Source of the DNA: JAABVD01 sp965204545
GTDB taxonomy: Bacteria > Verrucomicrobiota > Verrucomicrobiia > Opitutales > UBA2995
Assembly (NCBI GenBank): GCA_965204545.1
Contig: CBDBFA010000003.1
Span: 3,567,503-3,631,502 of the forward strand
Length of the DNA: 64,000 bases
Direction: 5' to 3'
Positions 52,581 to 61,887 of the stretch are shown here, one piece after another; positions within the stretch are counted from its first letter, which is position 1; the number at the start of each line of letters is the position of its first letter. The notes beneath the pieces are model-generated. The model was not told where the DNA came from. It did not search any database and saw only the letters and a program-made list of their open reading frames with translations. The position numbers were made by a program, and so were the translations under genes.

Positions 52581-55340
52581 TTAGCGGGCCACGATGTTGA
52601 GTATCCTGCCGGGAACGTATATTGTTTTGGCGACGGTTTTTCCTCGAAGGTTTACCTGTACGCGGGGAAGCGCCTGGGCAGCGCTTTGGACTTCTTCCTG
52701 ATCGGCGTCTTTCGGCAACCGGAGTTTCCCTCGCACTTTTCCATTTATCTGGACGACCACCGTGTCTTTGTCCCGGACCAGTTTGGCGGGGTCGAAGAGA
52801 GGCCAGGGAGCGTTGTTGATGGAAGGCTCTTCCCCCAGCCGTTTCCACAATTCCTCGGAGATGTGAGGGGCGAAGGGATTGAGCAGTTGCAAGAACGTCT
52901 TGGCAGTTTCCTTTGAGTAGGAGGGGGTTTTCCTCATGCGGTTGAGCAGGATCATCAGCTGGGATACTACGGTATTGAGATGGATCCGTTCGTTGTCCTG
53001 GGTGACTTTCCTGATGGTACGGTGCAGCAACTTGTCGAGATCCTCGTCTTGTTCCGGAGCCTCGGTCAGTTTCCGGTTCATCCCCCCGTCTTCAGCCACG
53101 ATTTCCCGCCACAAACGTCGTAGAAACCGGGCCACACCTTCGATGCCCCGGGTGTTCCAGGGCTTGGAATCCTCGATGGGACCGAGGAACATGAGGAACA
53201 TTCGCGTGGCGTCGGCCCCGTAGGTTCGGATGAGCAGATCGGGGTTGACCACATTGCCGCGGCTTTTGCTCATCTTGTGCGACCTGCCTTCCACGATGAT
53301 TTCCGGATTCTCCTTCCAGACCAAGTTTTCGCCCGACTTTTCCACTTCCTCGGCTCGCAATTGCCGCCGCTGGTAGTTGTCATGGTCGTCGTTTTGGTGA
53401 AAGGACACGGGGTTTCCCTCGGGGTCGAGGAATAAAGTGAACTCCATTTCCCCTAGTATGATGCCCTGATGAAGGAGTTTGGGGAACGGTTCGGGATGGG
53501 AAGTGAATCCCGCGTCATGGAGGACCAGGTGCCAGAAGCGGGCGTAGAGGAGGTGCAGTGTGACGTGGTCGGAGCCGCCAATGTAGAAATCGGGCACCCC
53601 CCAGTAGCGATCGAGTTCCGGGTCGATGAGGGCCTCGGGGTTATGGGGATCGCAATAGCGCAGGTAGTACCAGCAGGAACCGGCCCACTGAGGCATGGTA
53701 TTGGTTTCGCGCGTCCCGGGGATCCAATTGCCCTTTCCGGGCGGGTCGCCGCTCCTGGGAGCCGTTTCACCGGTATCGACATTGAGCCATACCTGGAGCC
53801 AATCCGCCACTCCGGCCAGAGGGCTCTCCCCCGTTCCAATGGGTTGGTAGGATTCGATATCGGGCAGTTCCAGGGGCAGTTGGGATTCCGTCACTGGCAG
53901 GGCGCAGAAAACCCGTCCGTTTTCCTCGTAGCTTACCGGTTTGTCCGGCATGAATTCCTGCAGAGGACTAAGGTTGGCGGCCTGGACCCTTTGGTAATCC
54001 TCCAGCGAAACCCAGGTGACGGGGAAAGGTTCGCCCCAGTAGCGTTGGCGGGAAAACAGCCAATCCCTGAGTTTGTATTGGACACTGGGAGATCCCTTTT
54101 GGCGACGAGCCAGATCGGCCACGATTCCGGATTTTCCCTCCTCGGAGCGGAGTCCGGTGTAACCCCCGGAATTCACCATGGTTCCGGCGCCCATGTAAGG
54201 CAGTTCAGTGGGACGGCCCCGGGCCGCGGTTTCGTCGTCTTCGATGACCTTGCGGATGGGCAAATCATATTTGCGGGCGAACTCGAAATCGCGTTCATCG
54301 TGACCGGGAACAGCCATGATAGCTCCGGTTCCGTAACTCATGAGCACGTAATCGGCGATCCAGACCGGGATCCGTTCGTCGTTGACGGGGTTGATGGCAT
54401 AGCCGCCGGAGAAGACCCCGGATTTGTCCTTGGCCAGATCGGTGCGTTCCAGATCGCTCTTTTGGGAGGCGACCCTCCGGTAGTTTTCCACCGTTTCACG
54501 CCGTTCCACGGTGGTGACCTTATCGACCAGGGGGTGTTCGGGGGACAGGACCATGTAGGTGGCGCCGAACAGGGTGTCGGGCCGCGTGGTGTAAACCCGG
54601 AGATCTTCGCCCGGTAGACCGACGAGGCGGAACGTGACCTCGGCTCCGGTGGATTTCCCGATCCAGTTCCTTTGCAGTTTCAGGGAGGATCGGGGCCAAT
54701 CCAACCGTTGGTGGCCCCGCAGCAGCTTTTCCGCGTAGGCGGTGATGCGGAGGACCCATTGGCGCAGTTTGCGGCGTTCCACCGGATGGTTGCCGCGTTC
54801 GGATTTGCCATCGATGACCTCCTCATTGGCCAGGACCGTTCCCAAGGCCGGACACCACCAAACCGGTTTATCGTCCACGTAAGCCAAACCGCGCTTGAAG
54901 AGCTGGAGAAAAATCCACTGGGTCCATTTCACATAACCCGGATCGGTAGTATTGACCTCGCGATCCCAGTCGATGGCAAAGCCCAACTTCTGAAGTTGGG
55001 ATCGAAAGGTTTCCACGTTGCGTTGGGTGACGATGCGCGGATGGGTCCCCGTTTGTATGGCGTATTGTTCCGTGGGAAGACCGAAGGCATCCCAACCCAT
55101 GGGTTGCAGGATATTGAAACCGCGGGCTTTCTTATAGCGGGCCAGGATATCGGGCGCGGTGTAATTGATGGCATGGCCCATGTGCAGCCCATTCCCTGAG
55201 GGATAGGGGTACATGGACAGCACGTAGTACTTGGGTTTCTCGGAAAAATCCTCGGCCCGAAAAGTTTTCCGCTCGACCCAATACCTTTGCCAATGGGCTT
55301 CAATTTGCGCAAAATCGTAGTCTTTTACTCCCTTGGACAT
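52581..55340 (-). CDS. leuS: Leucyl-tRNA synthetase
   Basis: Charges tRNA-Leu. The 919 residues show the class I signature 'YPSGNGLHMGHAINYT' near 47, the CP1 editing domain ('YTTRPDTLFGATYMVLSPEH' near 250 and 'VPGHDERDFEFARKY' near 345), the 'GSCWYYLRYCDPHNPEAL' segment near 551 and the 'HKMSKSRGNVVNPD' loop near 691, then an anticodon-binding helical bundle and the C-terminal 'VVQINGKVRGKL' domain near 870. Full length and intact. It is divergent from the HtrA gene (58 bp between starts). Confidence 0.98.
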   Translation of the reverse strand: MSKGVKDYDFAQIEAHWQRYWVERKTFRAEDFSEKPKYYVLSMYPYPSGNGLHMGHAINYTAPDILARYKKARGFNILQPMGWDAFGLPTEQYAIQTGTHPRIVTQRNVETFRSQLQKLGFAIDWDREVNTTDPGYVKWTQWIFLQLFKRGLAYVDDKPVWWCPALGTVLANEEVIDGKSERGNHPVERRKLRQWVLRITAYAEKLLRGHQRLDWPRSSLKLQRNWIGKSTGAEVTFRLVGLPGEDLRVYTTRPDTLFGATYMVLSPEHPLVDKVTTVERRETVENYRRVASQKSDLERTDLAKDKSGVFSGGYAINPVNDERIPVWIADYVLMSYGTGAIMAVPGHDERDFEFARKYDLPIRKVIEDDETAARGRPTELPYMGAGTMVNSGGYTGLRSEEGKSGIVADLARRQKGSPSVQYKLRDWLFSRQRYWGEPFPVTWVSLEDYQRVQAANLSPLQEFMPDKPVSYEENGRVFCALPVTESQLPLELPDIESYQPIGTGESPLAGVADWLQVWLNVDTGETAPRSGDPPGKGNWIPGTRETNTMPQWAGSCWYYLRYCDPHNPEALIDPELDRYWGVPDFYIGGSDHVTLHLLYARFWHLVLHDAGFTSHPEPFPKLLHQGIILGEMEFTLFLDPEGNPVSFHQNDDHDNYQRRQLRAEEVEKSGENLVWKENPEIIVEGRSHKMSKSRGNVVNPDLLIRTYGADATRMFLMFLGPIEDSKPWNTRGIEGVARFLRRLWREIVAEDGGMNRKLTEAPEQDEDLDKLLHRTIRKVTQDNERIHLNTVVSQLMILLNRMRKTPSYSKETAKTFLQLLNPFAPHISEELWKRLGEEPSINNAPWPLFDPAKLVRDKDTVVVQINGKVRGKLRLPKDADQEEVQSAAQALPRVQVNLRGKTVAKTIYVPGRILNIVAR

Positions 55341-55398
55341 AATTCAGGAAAAGTGAACTAGCTTGATTGAAACGATTGTTCAGTCAATAACCCAAGCC

Positions 55399-56775
55399 AT
55401 GAATCGCCAACGGGCCGGAATCCTTTCCTTATTGTCATTCATCGCGCTGGTGTTGGGTGGTTGTACAACCACCACTCAAGTCGATGAGGGCGAAGTCGAT
55501 CCGCCAACCTCCGGCCAAGGATTGCAGCGGTTGCTGGACGCCGTGGTAAGGATTGACGTGAGGGAGGTGACCTACCGCGGGGGCTCGAAGCAAAACATCA
55601 TTGGCCAGGGGTCGGGTGTCATCATTTCCCCGCAGGGACACATTCTGACCAATGCCCACGTGGTTTCCAATTTCGCCGAGGAAATCCGCATTACCCTGGC
55701 CAGCCTGGAAAGGGTGAGGGGAGAACTCCTGGGCTGGGATCACTGGACCGACCTGGCTCTCCTCAAAATGGATATGGAGGAACTGACCAGACGCGGTTTG
55801 ACCTTTACCAATGCCGCCTTTGGCGATTCCGATTTGCTCTTCCCCGGGCAACCGGTTTTGGCCGTGGGGACCCCCAATGGCCTGACCCGGACGGTCACGC
55901 GGGGAATCATTTCCAACACCAACCGGTTTTTCGAAGGAGCCGACCACGTTCGCGGATACGAAACGGGATACTTCAACACCTGGTTGCAGACGGACGCGGC
56001 CATCAATCCCGGAAATAGCGGGGGCCCGTTGGTGACGGAAAGTGGTGAAATAATCGGCATCAATACGCGGGCCTATCTGGGGGCCAATAACCTGGGGTTT
56101 GCCGTGCCGGCCAAAACGGCGCAATTCGTGTTGGCGGGACTTTTGCAAAGGGAGGAACTCGTTCGCAGTTACGTGGGCATCGTCCTTGGGCCGATGCAGG
56201 ACCTGGAATCCTTTTACAACGTGGAGGCCAACGAGGGGGCCCTGGTCGAAAGTGTGGATCCCGGTTCCCCGGCGGCCAACGCAGGAATGCTGCCGGGCGA
56301 TATTCTCATTTCCCTGGAGGGGATAAGGCTGGACGGGCGTTTTCCCGAACAGCTTCCGCCCCTGCAAAATATCATCGCCAACTACCCGGTGGGCACCGAA
56401 TTGACCTTCGGGGTAAAACGGCAAGGCGGAATTGAGGAAATGAAGGTGACTACTGAGCGGCTGGAGAGCCGGGTGGGGGAAGAATGGGCCTTCGACAAAT
56501 GGGGATTGAGCGTGCGAGAGGTTTCGCGCGCATACGCCAGGGAAAACAAATTGGAATCGGAGGATGGATTTCTGGTCCTGGGGGTCAAAGTTGCCTTTCC
56601 CGGAGACCGGGCCGGCATGCGAGCCGGTGACATCATTACCAAAATCAACCGGGAAAGCCTCGGTTCCTTGGAGGAACTCAGGTCCATCCACGATGAATTT
56701 GCCGACGAATCAGAGCCCCTGTTCGTAGAAGTCACTCGCAACTTCCAAACTTCTTTGTTCATCTTGCAACCATGA
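55399..56775 (+). CDS. HtrA/DegP-like serine protease lipoprotein with two PDZ domains
   Basis: Envelope protease. From ATG 55399 a lipoprotein signal ends 'ALVLGGC' (Cys22), so it is membrane-anchored; a TTG at 55363 is also in frame. The trypsin-like domain has the full triad: His87 in 'LTNAHVV', Asp118 in 'WTDLALLK' and Ser207 in 'NPGNSGGPL'. Two PDZ domains follow ('GALVESVDPGSPAANAGMLP' near 280 and 'VKVAFPGDRAGMRAGDIITK' near 395). The next gene overlaps by 4 bp (ATGA) and encodes a related protein without the serine. Confidence 0.92.
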   Translation: MNRQRAGILSLLSFIALVLGGCTTTTQVDEGEVDPPTSGQGLQRLLDAVVRIDVREVTYRGGSKQNIIGQGSGVIISPQGHILTNAHVVSNFAEEIRITLASLERVRGELLGWDHWTDLALLKMDMEELTRRGLTFTNAAFGDSDLLFPGQPVLAVGTPNGLTRTVTRGIISNTNRFFEGADHVRGYETGYFNTWLQTDAAINPGNSGGPLVTESGEIIGINTRAYLGANNLGFAVPAKTAQFVLAGLLQREELVRSYVGIVLGPMQDLESFYNVEANEGALVESVDPGSPAANAGMLPGDILISLEGIRLDGRFPEQLPPLQNIIANYPVGTELTFGVKRQGGIEEMKVTTERLESRVGEEWAFDKWGLSVREVSRAYARENKLESEDGFLVLGVKVAFPGDRAGMRAGDIITKINRESLGSLEELRSIHDEFADESEPLFVEVTRNFQTSLFILQP

Positions 56776-58160
56776 GACGGATTTTATCCATTTTTCTGAC
56801 CTTTTTAGCCGGGGCGGTTTTCCTTCCAGCCGAACCTCTACCGGATAATTTGAGCAACTTGGCCATGGAACGGCGCAAGGCCATTGTGGCCATAGAGTTT
56901 GTCCTGGAACGGGAACTGGATCGGCAAGAGGGCGGAGCCTTCGGAATGGTGGCCGACGAAGAGGGAACCGTAGTGATCCTCCCTTCCAAGATTCCCTCCT
57001 GGGAACCTGTGGAAAAACTGAAGGACTTTTTCGGCTACACGCTTCCCTATGACAGCGACCGGTACCCATTGGAGTATTTGGGGGAGGACTACGCCTCGGG
57101 TTGGCACGTGCTGAAATTCAAGGGTGGATTGCCCGAAGCCTTTATTCCCATAACACAGTTCGATCGCGCTACCGTGGGCATGGGTGATGCGGTTTTTGCC
57201 GTGGGCGGGTTGACCAAGGATTTTGGATTCGACCCGTATGTCATGACATCCCGTGTGGCCTTGACCAAACGGATGCCCGATCTTCAACTCATTTTCCGCG
57301 ATGGCATCGCCAATCCCGGCTGCCCCGTATTTAATGCCAAGGGCGTTTTTGTGGGCTGGTTGCTCGAGCCGCTGGCCTTCAACCGGATTATGAGCGTGGG
57401 CCGGGATACGATGAATATCTCCCTGCGCAATCCCGATGAATCCTCCGTCGCTTTGTCCAGCAAGGAATTTTTCGACTATCTCGACCACATTCATGTATCC
57501 CAATTAAACGGTTCCCGGGCTTGGATCGGTGTTTCGGGCATGCAGCCCATCGACCCCGAGGTGGCTAAATACTTGGGAATCGAAAATCAATCCGGGATCG
57601 TACTGAGCGAAATTCTGGAGAACAGTCCGGCTAGCTCGGTCGGCCTGGAAGACAACGACATTGTTATCAGTGTCGATGGCAAACCACTGCCGCAATTGAA
57701 ACCCGACTCCAGTCTTACCCCCTATTTTCAGTGGCTCATTCGGCGCAAAGCCCCGGAGGAGACGGTTGCATTGGAGGTCATCCGAGGGGAAGAGAGGAAG
57801 CAATTCAGCATCGAGGTGGGAGAAGGCCCGAAAATGGTGCGGGAAGCGGATTACCGCTTTTATGAAAAATTGGGGTTTACGGTCCGGGAGTTTCTTTTGT
57901 CCGATGGCATCCGCCGGCGCGTGGAACCGGACCGGATGCATGGCGCTATCGTAAACTTCGTAAAGCGCAGTTCGGCAGTGGAAACGGCGGGTCTGCGGCG
58001 GGGTGACTGGATTCGGCAAATCGAAGGGGAACCGGTGGTCTCCTACAACAAGGCTTTGAAAATACTGGATGCGGTGGAAGCCGATGAAGAAAAGTCGGAA
58101 TTCGTCTTGTTGGTGGAGCGCAACAACGAGACCGCCTTTATTCGGGCCCATTTGAAGTGA
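56772..58160 (+). CDS. HtrA-like pseudoprotease with two PDZ domains
   Basis: 462 residues with a signal peptide ('ILSIFLTFLAGAVFLPA'). The overall plan copies the preceding protease, but the active-site loop 'NPGNSGGPL' is replaced by 'NPGCPVF', three residues shorter and lacking the serine, and no 'TNAHVV' or 'TDLALL' match is seen. Two PDZ domains remain ('GIVLSEILENSPASSVGLED' near 276 and 'GAIVNFVKRSSAVETAGLRR' near 395). Likely a non-catalytic partner, regulator or substrate-presenting subunit. Coupled to the protease gene by a 4-bp overlap. Confidence 0.82.
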   Translation: MRRILSIFLTFLAGAVFLPAEPLPDNLSNLAMERRKAIVAIEFVLERELDRQEGGAFGMVADEEGTVVILPSKIPSWEPVEKLKDFFGYTLPYDSDRYPLEYLGEDYASGWHVLKFKGGLPEAFIPITQFDRATVGMGDAVFAVGGLTKDFGFDPYVMTSRVALTKRMPDLQLIFRDGIANPGCPVFNAKGVFVGWLLEPLAFNRIMSVGRDTMNISLRNPDESSVALSSKEFFDYLDHIHVSQLNGSRAWIGVSGMQPIDPEVAKYLGIENQSGIVLSEILENSPASSVGLEDNDIVISVDGKPLPQLKPDSSLTPYFQWLIRRKAPEETVALEVIRGEERKQFSIEVGEGPKMVREADYRFYEKLGFTVREFLLSDGIRRRVEPDRMHGAIVNFVKRSSAVETAGLRRGDWIRQIEGEPVVSYNKALKILDAVEADEEKSEFVLLVERNNETAFIRAHLK

Positions 58161-58353
58161 TAGGCGCCGATGGCGCCAATTAGGAATTAGGAATTAGGAA
58201 TTAGGAATTTTGTGGTTTTGTGCCTTTTGTGGCTATTTATCCTGTGCATCCTGTTTATCCATGTTTTTACCAAAAAATCTCTGCGTTCTTGGCGATCTTG
58301 GCGAGAGGCCATTTCTCTCCTCTCTCCGTGGTTAATTTTGCCCCCGAGATAAC
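58161..58353. repeat. Compound repeat upstream of ribE
   Basis: 'ggcgccgatggcgcc' (58164-58178) followed by iterated 'aattagg' to 58210, then 'tgtgccttttgtggc' and 'ttggcgatcttggcgagagg' phrases. No RFN-type (FMN) riboswitch was recognised before the riboflavin synthase gene. Confidence 0.6.
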
Positions 58354-58962
58354 ATGTTTACGGGAATCGTAGAAGAGGCGGGGGTTATCCTGAGTTTTGA
58401 AAAAGGACCGGGGGGTCGCCGGTTGCACGTGAGAGGGAGGAAGGCGCTGGAGGATGTCCGGACCGGGGACAGTATAGCGGTCAACGGTTGTTGCCTGTCG
58501 GTGGTGGCTTTCGATGACAGCAGCCTTCAATTCGATATTTTGGATGAAACGGCGCGGCTGACGAGTTTTGCCGATCTGGGGCCGGGGAGATTAGTGAATT
58601 TGGAAAAGAGCTTGGCTTACCATGGAAAAATTGGCGGGCATCTATTGACGGGGCACATTGATGGGACCGGAATTATTGAGGTCTTGGAGCAGCGGGGATC
58701 GGACTATTTTCTGCGTGTCTCCATTCCTGAGGATCAGCGCAAGTACGTGGCTCGGAAAGGGTGTATAGCGCTGGACGGCATTTCTCTGACGGTGGCGGAA
58801 TTGACGGAAAACAGCCTGGCTGTCTGGCTCATACCCCATACCATGGAAGTTACGAATCTGAGGGACAAGAAACCGGGAGATCCCATGAACCTGGAATTCG
58901 ACCTCTTGGCCAAATACCTGGAATCGCTGATTACCGGAAGGGAAAATGCGCTCCCAGCTTGA
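58354..58962 (+). CDS. ribE: Riboflavin synthase, alpha subunit
   Basis: Dismutates two 6,7-dimethyl-8-ribityllumazine to riboflavin. The 202 residues contain the typical internal duplication: 'MFTGIVEEAGVILSF' opens the first lumazine-binding domain and 'GGHLLTGHIDGTGII' near 91 opens the second; 'DSIAVNGCCLSVV' (near 40) and 'GCIALDGISLTVAEL' (near 136) are the matching substrate loops. It overlaps the following gene by 17 bp. Confidence 0.96.
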   Translation: MFTGIVEEAGVILSFEKGPGGRRLHVRGRKALEDVRTGDSIAVNGCCLSVVAFDDSSLQFDILDETARLTSFADLGPGRLVNLEKSLAYHGKIGGHLLTGHIDGTGIIEVLEQRGSDYFLRVSIPEDQRKYVARKGCIALDGISLTVAELTENSLAVWLIPHTMEVTNLRDKKPGDPMNLEFDLLAKYLESLITGRENALPA

Positions 58963-59838
58963 AGCGATTGTCGAGGAACTCAAACGGCTCAAGCGGGAAG
59001 GGGTCGAAGGCGTCTACGTGGAGGATTCGACGCTGCAGGATTTGCGGGCCGTGGTGGCCGGCCGAGCCGAAACTGCCCCGGCGGTCCGACCGGCCGTAGC
59101 GGCCGTGTCGGATGGTCCCTCCCTGGGCTCCCGGCGCGGCAAGGTGGCATTAAACCAGAAAGGCCTGCCCATCGCGCCCATTCCGGAGGACCCGCCGGAG
59201 GTAATGCTTCCCGAGGGAGATAAACGGATGCGTTGGGAAGCTTTGCGACAACAGGTTCTGAACGACCCGGTATGTGTCGAGCATCTCAATCCGGGCGCTC
59301 AAGTCGTATTTGGTGTCGGGGACATTGATGCCGAAATCTTTTTTTGCGGGGAAGCGCCGGGTGGTGATGAGGAAAAACAGGGCGAACCCTTTGTGGGCCG
59401 AGCCGGTGAGTTACTGACCAAGATCATAGTCGCGATGGGCCTTAGGCGCAGGAAGGTTTATATTGGAAACATCATGAACTGGCGGCCTGAAATGCCTACC
59501 CCGGTGGGAAACCGGCCTCCCTCGCAAAAGGAAATGGCCTATTGTCTGCCCTATTTGCGGGCGCAGATTGAAGTGGTTCAGCCCAAAGTCATCGTGGCCC
59601 TGGGCATGACCGCGGTAAACGGCTTGCTGGGTCCGGACCCGCGCCGGCGATTTGGGAGCGATACGGGGAAAGTTTTTCGAGTTCAACCAAACCCCCCTTT
59701 TGGTGACCTACCACCCTTCCTATTTGTTTGCGTTATGCCAATGTGAAAACCAAACGCCTGGTCTGGGAGGACATGCTCATGGTGATGGAACGGGTCGGGC
59801 TGCCCATTTCGGAAAAGCAACGCGGGTATTTTCAGTAG
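58946..59838 (+). CDS. Uracil-DNA-glycosylase-superfamily protein (family 4-like), with two apparent frameshifts
   Basis: Probable DNA-repair glycosylase. The family-4 motif 'GEAPGGDEEKQGEPFVGRAG' is intact near residue 133, followed by 'NIMNWRPEMPTPVGNRPP' and 'PKVIVALGMTAVNGLLG'. In classical family 4 the third iron-sulfur Cys lies in 'KCRPP'; here Trp occupies it, and the N-terminal pair is reduced to one Cys ('DPVCVEHL'), so the cluster is probably absent. The reading frame breaks at G3 59654-59656 and T3 59727-59729; dropping one base from each restores 'LLVTYHPSYLLRYANVKTKR' and an end '...RGYFQ' (296 residues). The N-terminal 90 residues are low-complexity and charged. Confidence 0.82.
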
Positions 59839-59845
59839 GCTCCGG

Positions 59846-60047
59846 CAAGCCCGCATTTCTCACTACCGAGCGAAGCGACATCACCCAAATTCGTCGCGAG
59901 CGAACGGAGACCGAGTACTGGTGTGGGTTTCGTGCAGATTCGGGGGTGAAGCCGGGTCGACACCCTGCAAAGTCCCGAATCCAGGGAAATCCCCGCCAGT
60001 GCCGACATACCGGAGCGCAGTAGAAAATTTGTGAGATATGCGGGTTA
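59846..60047. repeat. Interspersed repeat R1, copy C (inverted relative to A and B)
   Basis: Starts 'caagcccgcatttctcac' and ends 'gtgagatatgcgggtta'. Read on the minus strand its core matches copies A and B, including 'cagggtgtcgacccggcttc'. It begins 8 bp after the stop of the glycosylase gene. Confidence 0.85.
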
Positions 60048-60154
60048 GCGGTTGAAGCTGGGTCGACACCCCGCAATGCTGCAAATCCAACGAAATCCGC
60101 ACCAGTGCCGGTATTCCGGAGCGCAGTAGAAAATTTGTGAGAAATGCGGGCAAG
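60048..60154. repeat. Interspersed repeat R1, half copy D abutting a start codon
   Basis: Carries only half of R1 ('ggtcgacaccccgcaatg...' to the end 'ttgtgagaaatgcgggcaag') directly after copy C and in the same orientation. Its terminal repeat ends about 5 bp before the ATG at 60159, so it supplies the ribosome-binding region of the next gene. Confidence 0.8.
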
Positions 60155-60158
60155 CATC

Positions 60159-60863
60159 ATGACTAAATCCCGAAACGTGATCTTTATTCAACCTGAATTT
60201 GCCCGGCGGGCCGAGGCTGATGAAGCGTTCATTTTTGAGCCGGATGAGTTGAGGCGCCGAAAGCTGGTGCGGCGCCAGGTGAAGGGTAGGGGAGTGACTT
60301 ATTTTTTCCATTTCAATGGAGTGTCCTGCGTCTTGCGCCATTACTGGCGCGGTGGATTCATGCAGCGGTTGTCCCGCGATGGATACGTGTGGTTGGGTCT
60401 CATGCGAAACCGTGCCTACCGTGAATGGACTATCCTGGAAAAATTGAGGGAATTCGGACTGCCCGCGCCCCGCCCGGTGGCTCTTAGGATTCGAAGAGAT
60501 GGCTGGCTATGTCGGTCCGATATCGTAACTACGGAAATTGAAAATTCCCAATCGCTCGGCCAACTGCTTCGGGAAAAAGGTCTGGATGCGCCGGACTGGG
60601 AGAAAATTGGTCGCCAGATTCGGGCCTTTAACGACAGCGGAGTGTTTCATCGGGACCTCAACGCCAACAATATCCTTTTGGATGGCGAGCAGGTCTACCT
60701 CATCGATTTTGACCGGGCCTGCCGGTGTGTGGGAAATAGGTGGAAACCCCTCGTCTTGCGGCGATTGAAACGCTCCCTGGATAAACTCAACCGGATGCAC
60801 GCGGGTTTTCACTTCTCGGCCGACAATTGGAAATCTCTCATGTCCGGCTATGAATCCCCCTGA
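60159..60863 (+). CDS. kdkA: Kdo kinase-like lipopolysaccharide core kinase
   Basis: Predicted to phosphorylate 3-deoxy-D-manno-octulosonic acid of the LPS inner core at the inner membrane. The 234 residues match KdkA/InaA-type kinases: 'SCVLRHYWRGGFMQRLSRDG' near 56, 'NRAYREWTILEKLREFGLPA' near 83, the catalytic 'FHRDLNANNILLD' near 168 and 'YLIDFDRA' near 186. An in-frame ATG at 60144 lies inside repeat D, so ATG 60159 is chosen. It overlaps the heptosyltransferase gene by 14 bp. Confidence 0.88.
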   Translation: MTKSRNVIFIQPEFARRAEADEAFIFEPDELRRRKLVRRQVKGRGVTYFFHFNGVSCVLRHYWRGGFMQRLSRDGYVWLGLMRNRAYREWTILEKLREFGLPAPRPVALRIRRDGWLCRSDIVTTEIENSQSLGQLLREKGLDAPDWEKIGRQIRAFNDSGVFHRDLNANNILLDGEQVYLIDFDRACRCVGNRWKPLVLRRLKRSLDKLNRMHAGFHFSADNWKSLMSGYESP

Positions 60864-61887
60864 ATCACTTTGTATTCTCCGACTCTCGGCTCTGGGCGAT
60901 GTCACCCATGTACTTCCGGTTGTTCACACCGTGCAAAAGCATTGGCCGGAGACGCGCATAATCTGGATCATCGGCCGTTTTGCCCACAAGCTGGTCGGTG
61001 ATATTCCAGGGGTGGAGTTTGTTGTTTTTGACAAGGGCAAAGGGCTGTCCGCATATGGGGAGGTGAAGAAACGCCTGGCTGGAAGGAGGTTCGACCTATT
61101 CCTCTGCATGCAAGTGGCATTGCGGGCCAACCTGATCATTCCCTTCGTTTCGGCCAAGCGAAAGATCGGATTCGACAGGGAGCGGTCCAAGGATGGCCAC
61201 GGCTTGTTTGTCGACGAAAGAATACCCCGGGGCAGCGGCCAGCACGTAGTGGATGCCTTTTTTCAGTTTTCTAGAGACGGCCGGTCTGCCGGAGAAGCAA
61301 TTGGATTGGTCGCTCCCCATTCCGGAGAGCGGGGAGATATTTGCCGAACGGCACGTCGGTTCGGAGGGCCGGTTTGTAATCATCAGTCCCTGCGCCAGTC
61401 ATCCATTGAGAAAACTGGAGGGCGGAATATTACGGACAGGCGGCCGACCACATTCAAAAGAAGGGTTTGCGGGTCATTTTGTGCGGAGGACCGAGTGAGG
61501 CGGAGACCGCCATGGGGCGCCGGATCGAAAAGAGTATGGAAACCGAGCCCCTCAATCTGATTGGAAAGGATACCCTGAAGGACTTTTTGGCCGTGATGAA
61601 GCGAGCCGAACTGCTCTTAACTCCCGATTCGGGACCGGCCCACATGGCCAATTGCGTAAAACCTGCCGGTCTTGGGATTGTACGCGGCCAGCAACCCCAA
61701 GCGGTCGGGCCCCTATCAAAACATAGACCTCTGCCTGGATGCCTACGACCGGGCTTCCCGTAGATATCTCAAGAAACCGGCCTCCGAAATCAAATGGGGG
61801 AAGAAAATCGAGTACCCCGGGGTCATGGATCTGATCACCCCCGAAATGGTAATCGAGAAATTGGAAGAGTTCCTTAACCCGGGCTAG
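60850..61887 (+). CDS. LPS heptosyltransferase-like glycosyltransferase (GT9), with three apparent frameshifts
   Basis: Adds heptose to the LPS inner core; WaaC- and WaaF-type cannot be told apart here. It opens 'LCILRLSALGDVTHVLPVVH' and contains 'IIWIIGRFAHKLVGDIPGVE'. Single surplus bases occur at T6 61258-61263, A4 61411-61414 and A4 61658-61661; dropping each restores '...DAFFSFLETAGLPEKQLDW', 'RKNWRAEYYG'-like and 'VLGLYAASNPKRSGPYQN' segments and a protein of 344 residues. The donor-binding 'LLLTPDSGPAHMA' is visible near 260. Three errors in one gene mark poor local sequence quality. It overlaps kdkA, forming an LPS-core pair. Confidence 0.87.

Noticed and set aside
58211..58353. FMN riboswitch before riboflavin synthase
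   Set aside because: The stretch consists of dispersed repeat phrases and contains no RFN-element motif that I could recognise.
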